This document shows positions 24,649 through 33,304 of a stretch of 64,000 nucleotides of DNA, one piece after another. The stretch is from positions 2,418,001 through 2,482,000 of the forward strand of contig NZ_CP033917.1 in NCBI RefSeq assembly GCF_003815655.1, in the 5' to 3' direction. The number at the start of each line of letters is the position of its first letter. Positions within the stretch are counted from its first letter, which is position 1. The translations under genes were made by a program, and so were the position numbers. This DNA comes from Chryseobacterium sp. G0201. GTDB lineage: Bacteria > Bacteroidota > Bacteroidia > Flavobacteriales > Weeksellaceae. Below the pieces are notes generated by a model. That model was not told the origin of the DNA. It did not search any database and saw only the letters and a list, made by a program, of their open reading frames with translations.

Positions 24649-26778
24649 TTAAAGATTTTCCAAGATAAAATCCGTCATTTTCTGGTACAATTGCGGTCTT
24701 GTCTGCCCACCGTAAATTCCGTGGTTTTTATCAGGATACGCCATGAAATCAAACTGTTTTTTGTTTTGAATCAATGCTTCTGAGAATTCCATAGAATTTT
24801 GAAAATGTACGTTATCATCAGCTGTTCCATGGATTAACAAAAATTTTCCTTTTAATAAATTCGCGTATTCGGTAGGAGAATTTTTATCATAACCATCAGC
24901 ATTTTCCTGTGGTGTTCTCATGAATCTTTCTGTGTAAACTGAGTCATAATATCTCCAGTTGGTAACAGGTGCAACCGCGATTCCCATTTTGAAAACATCG
25001 GCTCCTTTGGTCATTGCCAAACTCGTCATATAACCTCCGAAACTCCATCCGAACATTCCGATTCTGGTTTTATCGATGTAAGATTGATTTCCAAACCATT
25101 TTGCAGCAGTAATCTGATCTTCAATTTCATATTTTCCTAAATTCATGTACGTAACTTTCTTGAATTTAGCGCCTTTGAAACCTGTTCCACGTCCGTCTAC
25201 ACAAGCTATAACGTAACCTTTTTGTGCCAGCATTTCAAACCACATTGCGTTTCCGTTGTCCCAAGAATTGGCAACTTGTTGAGAGCCCGGACCTGAATAT
25301 TGGAACATGAACAATGGATATTTTTTGTTTTTATCAAAGTTTTTAGGCTTAATAATCCATGCATTCATCTGATCTCCGGCTTCGTTTGGAATTGTGATGA
25401 ATTCTTTTTCAACAAAATTATCAGACTTTAATTTTTGAAGCTGATCGTTGTTATTTTGAAGTTCTTTTACAACTTTACCATTTCCGTCTTTTAAAACATA
25501 AGTGAAAGGTTTTGCTGCTGTAGAAGATGTTTCGATGAAATAATTATAGTTTTTGCTGAAACTTGCAGAATTATTTCCATCAGTATTAGAGATTAACTGA
25601 GTTTTTCCGTTTTCAATATTAACTTTAGAAACCACTTTATTGATGCTTCCTTTTTCAGTCGTCTGAACGTAAATTTCTTTCGATTTTGGATTAAATCCGT
25701 AATAATCAGTTACTTCCCAGTTTCCTTTTGTGATTTGTTTTTTAAGTTTTCCATCTTTGTCGTACCAGTACAAATGACGGTTTCCGTCTCTCTCAGAACC
25801 CCAAAGGAAGGAATTATCCTCTAAGAATTCTAATGTCGGACTGTCTGTATCGATCCATTTTTCATCAGTTTCCGTGAATAATTTCTGAACGGATCCCGTT
25901 TTTGTATTCACTTTTAAAACATCAGAAGCATTTTGAATTCTGTCAGAAGTGATCAGAACAATTTCGTCCGGTTTTGCCGTCTGAATAACGTTTGGAATAT
26001 AATAATGCTTGAAACTATCTAAATTAACTCTTGTTTTTTTACCATCACTTAATTGATAAATATGAGCCGAAGCAACAGAGTTTTTTTCTCCTGCTTTAGG
26101 ATATTTGTAACGCATTTCCTGCGGATACAAAGATTTTCCATAGATTGGAATATAGATTTCCGGAACTTCAGTTTCGTCTAATTTAACGAAAAGAATCGCA
26201 TCAGAATTTTTGGTCCATTCATACAATCTTGCGTGCCCGAATTCTTCTTCATACACCCAATCAGCAAGACCGTTTAAAATTTTATTTTTAACCCCATGCT
26301 CTGTTATTTGCGTTATTTTTCCTGAATTTAAATCTTGATAAAATAAATTATTATCAACAATGAAAGAAATTTTTGTTGCATCAGGAGAAAATCTTGGTTC
26401 CTGAACGGGTTTTCCATCATTTAAACTGATCAATTTTCCTGATTTTAAATCTTTAACTTCAAAAGTTCCAAGGAAAGAATGTCTGTAAATGGGCTGACTT
26501 TCCTTTAATAAAAGGATTTTAGACTCATCATCTGAAAATTCATAGCTTTCAAACTGTCCGTCAACAATATTTCCTTCTTTTTGAGAAGTTTTGTAAGAAT
26601 ATTTTGCAATTCCTCCTTGTTCAATGACTAAATAATTTTCGCCATTTTTCATGGAAGTGATTCCGGCAATGCCTTTTCCACGGTAATATCCTGAATATAT
26701 TTTATCTAAAGTGATTTCCTGTGCGGATAAACTTTGAAATACAGCAGCAACTGTAAGCGTTAGTAAGAATTTTTTCAT
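24649..26778 (-). CDS. S9 dipeptidyl peptidase IV-type serine peptidase
   Basis: A 709-residue exported peptidase: signal peptide (MKKFLLTLTVAAVFQSLSAQ), DPP IV beta-propeller, and C-terminal alpha/beta-hydrolase domain. Catalytic Ser in GMFGWSFGGYMTS, Asp in HGTADDNVHFQ, His in DKNHGIYGG. The paired Glu motif in WVYEEEFGHARL is the DPP IV mark that binds the free peptide N-terminus. It would release dipeptides (Xaa-Pro) in the periplasm, feeding the three POT transporters encoded downstream. Own -7 box at 26798-26805. Confidence 0.92.
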   Translation of the reverse strand: MKKFLLTLTVAAVFQSLSAQEITLDKIYSGYYRGKGIAGITSMKNGENYLVIEQGGIAKYSYKTSQKEGNIVDGQFESYEFSDDESKILLLKESQPIYRHSFLGTFEVKDLKSGKLISLNDGKPVQEPRFSPDATKISFIVDNNLFYQDLNSGKITQITEHGVKNKILNGLADWVYEEEFGHARLYEWTKNSDAILFVKLDETEVPEIYIPIYGKSLYPQEMRYKYPKAGEKNSVASAHIYQLSDGKKTRVNLDSFKHYYIPNVIQTAKPDEIVLITSDRIQNASDVLKVNTKTGSVQKLFTETDEKWIDTDSPTLEFLEDNSFLWGSERDGNRHLYWYDKDGKLKKQITKGNWEVTDYYGFNPKSKEIYVQTTEKGSINKVVSKVNIENGKTQLISNTDGNNSASFSKNYNYFIETSSTAAKPFTYVLKDGNGKVVKELQNNNDQLQKLKSDNFVEKEFITIPNEAGDQMNAWIIKPKNFDKNKKYPLFMFQYSGPGSQQVANSWDNGNAMWFEMLAQKGYVIACVDGRGTGFKGAKFKKVTYMNLGKYEIEDQITAAKWFGNQSYIDKTRIGMFGWSFGGYMTSLAMTKGADVFKMGIAVAPVTNWRYYDSVYTERFMRTPQENADGYDKNSPTEYANLLKGKFLLIHGTADDNVHFQNSMEFSEALIQNKKQFDFMAYPDKNHGIYGGQTRPQLYQKMTDFILENL

Positions 26779-26797
26779 TTCTAATTTTAAAAGAATT

Positions 26798-26805
26798 CAA
26801 ATATA
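26798..26805 (-). promoter_or_regulatory. -7 box of the DPP IV-like gene
   Basis: Minus-strand TATATTTG, 20 bases before the start codon at 26778. Confidence 0.55.
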
Positions 26806-26855
26806 TAAAATATTTAAATCTTACAGATGAAGTTTGGGGTTTGGTGAATTATTTA

Positions 26856-26887
26856 AAACAAAAAAGTTGACATTTCTGCCAACTTTT
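26856..26887 (-). terminator. Terminator of the two-gene unit 28304/26911
   Basis: AAAAGTTG (26862-26869) pairs with CAACTTTT (26880-26887); T-run on minus. Confidence 0.8.
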
Positions 26888-26910
26888 CGTTTATTTATCA
26901 ATAAAGATTA

Positions 26911-28299
26911 TTAATTCTGCCAGCTATAAAGACTTTGAGTAAGCAATTTATTATCGCCTACTTTTCTCAAGAAAATCACACGGTCAGATTGTGGGATGTA
27001 TTTTACCGAAGTAAAAATAGGTTGCCCATACTTTGCATCGGTACTTGTATATCTGTTCTGGAATTCGACAAATTTACTTTTATCTGTGAAATCACTTCCT
27101 ACTTTATATGGCGTGAAACCATAACTGTCAGTGAAAAAATAGTTGATATTATCTTTTGTGAAGAATCCTATATCTCCTCTTTTTTCAGTTGATGTTGTAC
27201 TTGCAGTTCCGTCTGATTTTATGGTAAACCATTTACCCGGACCGTAAGAATAAATCGGATCAGGGAAGCGATTAGCAGGTGTTGACGGCGGTAAGGTTTT
27301 ATTTACATTAAATCCGTATAAAAATGCTTTTCCGTCTACCACCTGAACCAATGGAATATCAACCCCTGACATATTGGTATTTGATCTGAAATCAGAAACT
27401 TCACTCATTGTAATATTTCCGTTCTGAAGATTGATGAAAGCCATATCTCCAAAATTACTTTGGTTGATTCTCACTCCCGTAAAATATCCGAAAGACACCA
27501 AATAATCCTGATCATTAATAGAAACCGGAGTCAAAGTCTTTAGAATTAATTTATCCTTTAAAGCAATATCCTGCTCACTTTGAGCAGAAACGTAAACTAA
27601 TTTAGAAGATTCTTTCCAACCAGTTGATTTTCTTAAAATTAGAATTCTTCCTGAGTTGGTTACTGCAGCGTCAGATTCAAAATATTCAGTGTCTAAAGTG
27701 ATTTCTTTATCCCATTTTTTAGATAGAGTAGAAAGGTCGATCACGATATTGTCAATGGTGTTCGCAGTTTTTTTAGATACAGATCTGTCGTTTACAATGG
27801 CAACATATTTTCCGTTTTCAGAGAATCTAAGGAAAGTTGTTCCCTGCTTCATTCCGCCTTCTGTGAAAAGTTTTGCAACGCTTGTTGTTGTAAAATTTCC
27901 GTCTTTTCTGTTGAAAACATGTTGGAAAATCTCTTTTCTGTTGATCTTGGTTTCAATTTCTTCAGTGAAAATTACAAACTGATCGCTGCTAGTCTGGATA
28001 GAACCTAAATAATTATGCAAAACACCATTGGTTTTATTGGCATAATCTTTAATATAAGTATCAATCAAATTTCCGTTTTGATCCAGCTTTCTCATTAAGA
28101 TCTTTTTGTGAGGATATGAGCTGTAACCGTCTTCATTAATATCACTGAAAACGTATTGGTTATAGTCGTCACAAAGAACTAATTTGATGTCTTTTTCGTA
28201 TTTTGAGTTGAATTCGAAAGCGTCACCGTAAACAAATTTCTTCTGCCCGAAAGCAAGAGAACTTATTACGGCAAGCGAAATGATTAAAGTTTTTTTCAT
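26911..28299 (-). CDS. Secreted protein of unknown function, propeller-like
   Basis: A 462-residue protein with signal peptide (MKKTLIISLAVISSLAFGQ). No family recognised. The sequence alternates short beta-strand stretches with polar turns (FLRFSENGKYVAIVNDRS, GRILILRKSTGW, DKSKFVEFQNRY), as in beta-propellers, so a periplasmic or surface propeller is a guess. It follows the 28304 gene by only 4 bases and shares its promoter; the pair ends at the terminator at 26856-26887. Confidence 0.7.
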   Translation of the reverse strand: MKKTLIISLAVISSLAFGQKKFVYGDAFEFNSKYEKDIKLVLCDDYNQYVFSDINEDGYSSYPHKKILMRKLDQNGNLIDTYIKDYANKTNGVLHNYLGSIQTSSDQFVIFTEEIETKINRKEIFQHVFNRKDGNFTTTSVAKLFTEGGMKQGTTFLRFSENGKYVAIVNDRSVSKKTANTIDNIVIDLSTLSKKWDKEITLDTEYFESDAAVTNSGRILILRKSTGWKESSKLVYVSAQSEQDIALKDKLILKTLTPVSINDQDYLVSFGYFTGVRINQSNFGDMAFINLQNGNITMSEVSDFRSNTNMSGVDIPLVQVVDGKAFLYGFNVNKTLPPSTPANRFPDPIYSYGPGKWFTIKSDGTASTTSTEKRGDIGFFTKDNINYFFTDSYGFTPYKVGSDFTDKSKFVEFQNRYTSTDAKYGQPIFTSVKYIPQSDRVIFLRKVGDNKLLTQSLYSWQN

Positions 28300-28303
28300 G
28301 GTC

Positions 28304-29485
28304 TTAGTTATAGATTTTTAGTTCAAGAGCTTTTAGTTCGTTATTTTGATCCCAAGATAATTTAAGATCAACAAGATGTTCCTGCATTTCATTTAAATAT
28401 TTTTCTGCTTCGGCTTTGTTTCCTAATGCAAGATTCAAACGAATTAAGTTCATATAAAGATACGTTGCAATTTTACCGTTGTATATTGCTTTTTTATCGT
28501 TGTAATCGATTTTTAACAGTGTGCTTTTCCAGATCTCAACCCCTTTGTTTAGGTTTTCAAAAGCAGCTTTGTTTGGAGCGTAATCCGGTTTTGCCTGCAT
28601 TTTTTTAAGATTGGTTGTTACATAGATGTAAGCTTTATCCAAATTGTCATAATCTCCTTTATTTTTTACATTCTCCAGTTTTACCGTTGAAATAATTTTT
28701 GAATACGCAAAATTCTCGGCTAAGATGTCATTAATTTTATTGATTACTTTTTGAAGGTAATTTTTTTCATGAACACTTAAATTAATTTCGTTTGTAGGGC
28801 TTGATGCAATTTCTTCAAAATCAGAGAATAAAGTTTTGTCGATTTTTACAACACCGTTTTGTTTTACAACCAATTTTGTAGGCTGGTTGGCAAAAGATTT
28901 TCCTGCATTATCCTGAAAGTTTGTTCTTTCCATATTTACAGACACTTCGATATAATTTCCGCCTCTTGAAAAACCGTCAATATTGATTTGTGAAGCCAGA
29001 ACTTTGTTGTCAACGATCAAAGCATTTCTTAAATCAGGTTCAGTATAAACAGGCTTTTTCGGTACATTCAGTTGCGGACGGGAAGGAATTCTCAAAACCG
29101 GAGGTGTTGCATTCATTGCAATTTTTTCAACGGTTTTCAGCTTGTTATATTCCGCAGATTCAATTTTGTATTTTTCCTGAAGTTTTTTTACTTCAAGATC
29201 ATATTCTTTTAATCTTTCTTCGTGCTGAAGTTTTGCATCAGCTATGCTTTGGTCATGATTATCAACCTTTTTTTGGAAATTAGCCTTAGCATCAGTCACC
29301 ACATTTTCTTTTGTAATGTTGTAAGGCGAATTTACGACTACCGAAAAATTTCTGTTTTGAGCTTCTATAGCATTTGTAGGTTCTTTTAATATCTGAAAAG
29401 AAATGTTTTCTGAATCAATTCTTTGAGCCTTACCCAATACGGCTGTTAATGATAGAAAAATAGAAAAAATAAAATTTAATTTCAT
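28304..29485 (-). CDS. Secreted coiled-coil/TPR-like protein of unknown function
   Basis: A 393-residue protein with signal peptide (MKLNFIFSIFLSLTAVLGKAQ). Residues about 65-125 are a charged coiled coil (KLQHEERLKEYDLEVKKLQE), followed by a Pro-rich linker (RIPSRPQLNVPKKPVYTEP) and a helical C-terminus that reads like TPR units (LNLALGNKAEAEKYLNEMQE). Family unknown. First gene of a two-gene operon with the propeller-like unknown (4-base gap), so the two may form one envelope complex. Confidence 0.7.
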   Translation of the reverse strand: MKLNFIFSIFLSLTAVLGKAQRIDSENISFQILKEPTNAIEAQNRNFSVVVNSPYNITKENVVTDAKANFQKKVDNHDQSIADAKLQHEERLKEYDLEVKKLQEKYKIESAEYNKLKTVEKIAMNATPPVLRIPSRPQLNVPKKPVYTEPDLRNALIVDNKVLASQINIDGFSRGGNYIEVSVNMERTNFQDNAGKSFANQPTKLVVKQNGVVKIDKTLFSDFEEIASSPTNEINLSVHEKNYLQKVINKINDILAENFAYSKIISTVKLENVKNKGDYDNLDKAYIYVTTNLKKMQAKPDYAPNKAAFENLNKGVEIWKSTLLKIDYNDKKAIYNGKIATYLYMNLIRLNLALGNKAEAEKYLNEMQEHLVDLKLSWDQNNELKALELKIYN

Positions 29486-29505
29486 ATTGTCAAAATTTTA
29501 GTCTG

Positions 29506-29513
29506 CAAATTTA
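29506..29513 (-). promoter_or_regulatory. -7 box of the 28304/26911 operon
   Basis: Minus-strand TAAATTTG, 21 bases before the start codon at 29485. Confidence 0.55.
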
Positions 29514-29700
29514 ATTGTTTAAATGAATTTTTTTAATTTAATTAATTAATTTTTAAAGATATACAATTAATGATTGAAAATTCACAGTTTGTGTCCGATT
29601 CAACATTCTTCTGAAATATTTAATAAATATTAGTAAAATAGGTGCTGTTTGGCAAAAGAATTGGATGTATCATTATATCAATCAATTTAAAATAATAATT

Positions 29701-30174
29701 ATGGAAACGAATGCATACGATCAAAAACTTAACCGTTACGTTTTGAGTGATCAAATTGTATATACAGGTTTTTCAAGCTTTCAAGATGCTGAAGCCTGTG
29801 CGCAGAAAAAAGGAGGAACTTTAGTTGAAGTCGCTTTTAAAGATGGAAATGATAATCCTCAGATCACGGATGAAGCAGGACTTATCGAGAAAAAACTTCA
29901 TTTTTATGTGTATGCTGGCGAAGAATATAAATTTATCCACTCTTCTGATCCCGGATTTAGAAAATATGCCGACGAATTACAAAAAATAAAGGCGAGTAAC
30001 GATAAAACAAGTCCGGATGAAAGATATCTTGCCAATTTTGAACTTGAAAATACGGAAGATCCGATTATTGTGATTAAAAATGATCATTTAGAATCGGTGA
30101 CTTCAAGAGAGCGTTCAAAATATTTGAAGCATGCTGATGTTTATGAATTAGGAATTACGTTGCCAAAATCTTAA
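29701..30174 (+). CDS. Conserved-looking cytoplasmic protein of unknown function
   Basis: 157 residues from the Met at 29701 (METNAYDQKLNRYVLSDQI); an in-frame extension to 29665 is possible but adds a non-conserved-looking stretch. No signal peptide. The protein is rich in charged residues, with FSSFQDAEACAQKKGGTLVE in the first half and a Lys/Glu-rich helix later. I do not know the family. It is followed after 11 bases by the DUF6496 gene, so the two form an operon closed by a strong terminator. Confidence 0.7.
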   Translation: METNAYDQKLNRYVLSDQIVYTGFSSFQDAEACAQKKGGTLVEVAFKDGNDNPQITDEAGLIEKKLHFYVYAGEEYKFIHSSDPGFRKYADELQKIKASNDKTSPDERYLANFELENTEDPIIVIKNDHLESVTSRERSKYLKHADVYELGITLPKS

Positions 30175-30185
30175 AATCTAATATC

Positions 30186-30371
30186 ATGAGCAAAACAAAA
30201 TATTCAGATAAAGCTCAGGACAAAGTAGGAAAAGTAATGGACGAATTCAAGGAAGGAAAACTGAAATCTTCTTCCGGAGAAAAAGTGACGGACAGAAAAC
30301 AGGCAATTGCCATCGGAATTTCTGAAGCCAAAGAACAAGGTTTAAAAGTTCCTAAAAAGGAAAAAGATTAG
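30186..30371 (+). CDS. DUF6496 small basic protein
   Basis: A 61-residue, very Lys-rich protein: YSDKAQDKVGKVMDEFKEGK and then TDRKQAIAIGISEAKEQGLK, a pattern typical of the small DUF6496/plasmid-stabilisation-like family found in many bacteria. Function unknown; nucleic-acid contact would suit the charge. It is the second gene of an operon with the unknown at 29701. Confidence 0.8.
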   Translation: MSKTKYSDKAQDKVGKVMDEFKEGKLKSSSGEKVTDRKQAIAIGISEAKEQGLKVPKKEKD

Positions 30372-30377
30372 TTAAAT

Positions 30378-30413
30378 AAAATCGGTTTGTAATTTTTACA
30401 AACCGATTTTTTA
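30378..30413 (+). terminator. Terminator of the DUF6496 operon
   Basis: A perfect 15-bp stem (30378-30392 with 30396-30410), loop TTT, then T-run. Confidence 0.92.
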
Positions 30414-30415
30414 TA

Positions 30416-30462
30416 TACAAAGATGCTTTGGCTACGCTCAGCATGACAACGCATCTATAGAA
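30416..30462. repeat. Dispersed intergenic repeat fragment
   Basis: Sequence of the type AAGATGCTTTGGCTACGCTC then AGCATGACA, closed by GCATCT, so AGATGC/GCATCT can pair. It resembles in composition the repeat at 7420-7508 (both contain a CATGACA/AATGACA core next to CAAAGAT). Confidence 0.4.
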
Positions 30463-30479
30463 CCAATATTTACCTAAAA

Positions 30480-32144
30480 TTATCCTTTATAATTGTAAAG
30501 AATTCTATAATATTCATCAGCCATTCTATCGCTATTGAATTGATCTTTAACATCGTTCATCGAGTTATGCTGAATTTTTCTCCATTGATTAGGATTGTCG
30601 TAATACGTAGGAAGTATCTCGTTTTCAAGGATTTCGTATAATTTATTCAGATCATAATTATCCTGTTCGTAAATACTCATATTATTATAATCCGCTTTTG
30701 GAACCACGAAAGAATTTTCTCCGTGTTTTGCAAATTCCGGGATCCATCCGTCGTCAGTTGATAAGTTTACGGAACCGTTCATTGCAGCCGTCATTCCTGA
30801 TGTTCCGGATGCTTCTCTTGGAACTCTTGGGTTATTTAACCAAAGATCAGAACCTTGTTTTAAAGATTTACTTAAAGAAAGTTCATAACCTGTAAGAACC
30901 GCCATATTTTTGTGATTTTTACTTTCTTCAACCAGCGTGTTGAAAGTAGAAATTGCGGAATAATCCATCGGATAAGGCTTTCCGGCCCAGATAATCTGTA
31001 CAGGATATTTTGGATTATTTAATAATTTATAAAACCTGTCTTTATCGTGTAAAAGCAATTCAGCACGCTTGTAACCTGCAAATCTTCTCGCCCAGACAAT
31101 CGTAAAGATATTTGGATTAAATAGATTCCCGGTTTGGTCTGCAACGATCTTGAAAAGTCTCTTTTTTAGATGTTTTTTACGATAATCAAATACGATCTCA
31201 TTGTTTTCGTCTTTAGAGTTATAAAGTGGTTTGTCTGACCAATATTTGAATTCCTGAGCGTTGGTGATCGAAGTTATCTCACAAATTCCCGGATATTTGC
31301 TCCACATTGCTCTGGAAACAACCCCGTGAAGTTGGGAAACTCCATTGGCAACTTTCGCCATTTTCAAAGCGCAAAGTGAATGGTTGAAACGGTCATCATC
31401 AAAACCTTCAATACTTTTTACTTCTTCCATGCTGAAACCCGAAAAATAAGACATGTCGTAACACAATTTCATGTTATGCTTCTCATTTCCGGCTTCTTCA
31501 GGCGTGTGAGTGGTGAAAACTAATTTCTCCTTCACTTTATTTAAATCTCCCTTATATTTTTTCAATAAATGAAAAGCTGCGGGAAGTCCGTGTGCCTCGT
31601 TAAGATGGTAAGTATCTCTTTCAAGATTCATTTCATCTAATAATTTTGCGCCGCCTTTTCCTAATAAAATATATTGTGCAAGCTTTGTAGACTCGTTGGC
31701 GTCATATAATCTGTGGGAGATTGTTTTAGAAATATGATCATTTTCAGGAACGTCTGTTGAAAGGAAAAACATCGGTGCCGTATTGAAGATTTCAGGATCT
31801 AAATACCAGACTTTAACCCAAACAGGCGCACTATGAATTTCGATCTGAAATTTTATTCCCGTGTCTTCCAGAAAGCTGTACATTTTTCTTGTCCATGTCG
31901 GCTGTAACGTCTGATCATGATTTCTTGCCTGATCATAATACCCGAATTTCCAGAGAATCCCAATCCCAATAAGATCTTGCTTTAAATTATAAGCACTTCT
32001 CATGTGAGAACCCGCCAAAAACCCCAAACCTCCTGAATATATTTTTAAGACCTGCTCAAGGGCAAATTCCATTGAAAAATAGGCAACTTTTTTAGAATAT
32101 TGAGGATTAATACCAAAAGGCATTTTAAAATTTTTAAAATCCAT
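30480..32144 (-). CDS. Alpha-glucan phosphorylase-like protein (GT35) lacking the PLP lysine
   Basis: A 554-residue GT35-type protein: start YFSMEFALEQVLKIYSGGLG, TYHLNEAHGLPAAFHL and FTTHTPEEAGNEKHNM, WARRFAGYKRAELLL, then NNPRVPREASGTSGMTAAMN. It is of the short alpha-glucan family phosphorylase type. In canonical phosphorylases the motif reads GTxxMK and that Lys binds pyridoxal phosphate; here Thr replaces it (DNA reads ATG ACG GCT). It may therefore be catalytically different (synthase-like or inactive). No signal peptide. Own -7 box at 32174-32181. Confidence 0.8.
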   Translation of the reverse strand: MDFKNFKMPFGINPQYSKKVAYFSMEFALEQVLKIYSGGLGFLAGSHMRSAYNLKQDLIGIGILWKFGYYDQARNHDQTLQPTWTRKMYSFLEDTGIKFQIEIHSAPVWVKVWYLDPEIFNTAPMFFLSTDVPENDHISKTISHRLYDANESTKLAQYILLGKGGAKLLDEMNLERDTYHLNEAHGLPAAFHLLKKYKGDLNKVKEKLVFTTHTPEEAGNEKHNMKLCYDMSYFSGFSMEEVKSIEGFDDDRFNHSLCALKMAKVANGVSQLHGVVSRAMWSKYPGICEITSITNAQEFKYWSDKPLYNSKDENNEIVFDYRKKHLKKRLFKIVADQTGNLFNPNIFTIVWARRFAGYKRAELLLHDKDRFYKLLNNPKYPVQIIWAGKPYPMDYSAISTFNTLVEESKNHKNMAVLTGYELSLSKSLKQGSDLWLNNPRVPREASGTSGMTAAMNGSVNLSTDDGWIPEFAKHGENSFVVPKADYNNMSIYEQDNYDLNKLYEILENEILPTYYDNPNQWRKIQHNSMNDVKDQFNSDRMADEYYRILYNYKG

Positions 32145-32173
32145 ACATCAATGTTTTTTTTGTAATCGAAAAA

Positions 32174-32181
32174 CAAATGTA
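32174..32181 (-). promoter_or_regulatory. -7 box of the phosphorylase-like gene
   Basis: Minus-strand TACATTTG, 30 bases before the start codon at 32144. Confidence 0.55.
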
Positions 32182-32347
32182 TTGATTATGAAAATAAACT
32201 CTACATTAATTATATAATAAATTATTTTTAAAAGTATCTCCTGAACAGTTTTTTTGCTTATCTTTAAGTGTAAGAAATTGATAATCAAAAACTTTATTAG
32301 TGAAATCGTAGCGGATATTTATTGTTTAACATAATAAAAAAGAAGTC

Positions 32348-33145
32348 ATGAAAAAGGTATTTTCCGATGAAGATCTGATCAAAAATCTGAGTTTATACTA
32401 CCTGAATCGACATTTGAAAAAAAAGCCGATGGAGAAGTATCACCGTACGATAGATGAGTCTCCGCTTCATGACCGCGAAAAATATAAGAAGAAAGCCGAA
32501 ATCTTGCTCCTTAATTCTTTCATGCATCATTTTCCTGAAGTTAAATTTGAAGATCTTACCTGCGAAAGTCCGGACTTTATCGCAAAATTCAACGACAAAA
32601 AAATCGGAATAGAATTAACCGAAGTCATCAACCATTTGGAAATGAAGAAGGTGGAAAGTAATCTGAACAAGATGTTCCGTCAGGCAGAAATATTATTAGA
32701 ACAGGAAGACACTACGAAATATCGTGGTGTTTATTTTTTAGGATTTCAACCGAATATTAGATTTGAACGTCTGGAAGAACAGGAAGAAAACATTCTTAAT
32801 ATTTATAAAAGTATTAAAAAAGGAAAACCTTTTGGCTGTGTAAAAAGCATCAGAAAATCTTTTCACCGCAGAAATGTTTTCATTACCCACGAATATAATA
32901 TGAATTTGTTTGATGAACTTTGTTCTGAGAAAATTTTAGAGTTAATAGAAAAGAAAAACGAGAAATTTCCTTATTACGATACCTCTGTGGACGAATGTTG
33001 GCTGGTGATTGTTTCTGATATGAACTCCATTGCTTCCCGATATACTTTTATTCAGGATAAAGAACATTTGAATGAAGTAAAAAGCCCTTTCCATAAGATA
33101 TTTCATCTTGAAAATCTTTGCGGAAATATTACGAGTATAAAATAA
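32348..33145 (+). CDS. Unknown protein with a PD-(D/E)XK-like pattern
   Basis: A 265-residue cytoplasmic protein with no family I can name with certainty. Residues about 60-95 read FPEVKFEDLTCESPDFIAKF and then KKIGIELTEVIN, which resembles a nuclease-fold core: an acidic residue after SPD, a beta-hairpin, and E-L-T in the place of E-x-K. The rest is helical and charged. It stands alone between the phosphorylase-like gene and the T9SS cargo gene; a near-consensus box TATCTTTA lies at 32259-32266. Confidence 0.6.
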   Translation: MKKVFSDEDLIKNLSLYYLNRHLKKKPMEKYHRTIDESPLHDREKYKKKAEILLLNSFMHHFPEVKFEDLTCESPDFIAKFNDKKIGIELTEVINHLEMKKVESNLNKMFRQAEILLEQEDTTKYRGVYFLGFQPNIRFERLEEQEENILNIYKSIKKGKPFGCVKSIRKSFHRRNVFITHEYNMNLFDELCSEKILELIEKKNEKFPYYDTSVDECWLVIVSDMNSIASRYTFIQDKEHLNEVKSPFHKIFHLENLCGNITSIK

Positions 33146-33219
33146 TCATTGTTGTTTTCTTTTTAAATGATGAATAAATTTTAATTTTTCACATTTAAAT
33201 GTATTGTTTTTTTTGAATA

Positions 33220-33253
33220 TTGTTATTATTGATTGGAAAAATGTTTATATTTG
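33220..33253 (+). promoter_or_regulatory. Promoter of the T9SS type B cargo gene
   Basis: TTG at 33220-33222 and TATATTTG at 33246-33253. It shows that the start upstream of this box is wrong and supports the start at 33305. Confidence 0.65.
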
Positions 33254-33304
33254 ATATGCACTGTCTTACAATCATTTAAATTAATAACCATTGAAAAAAA
33301 ATAT

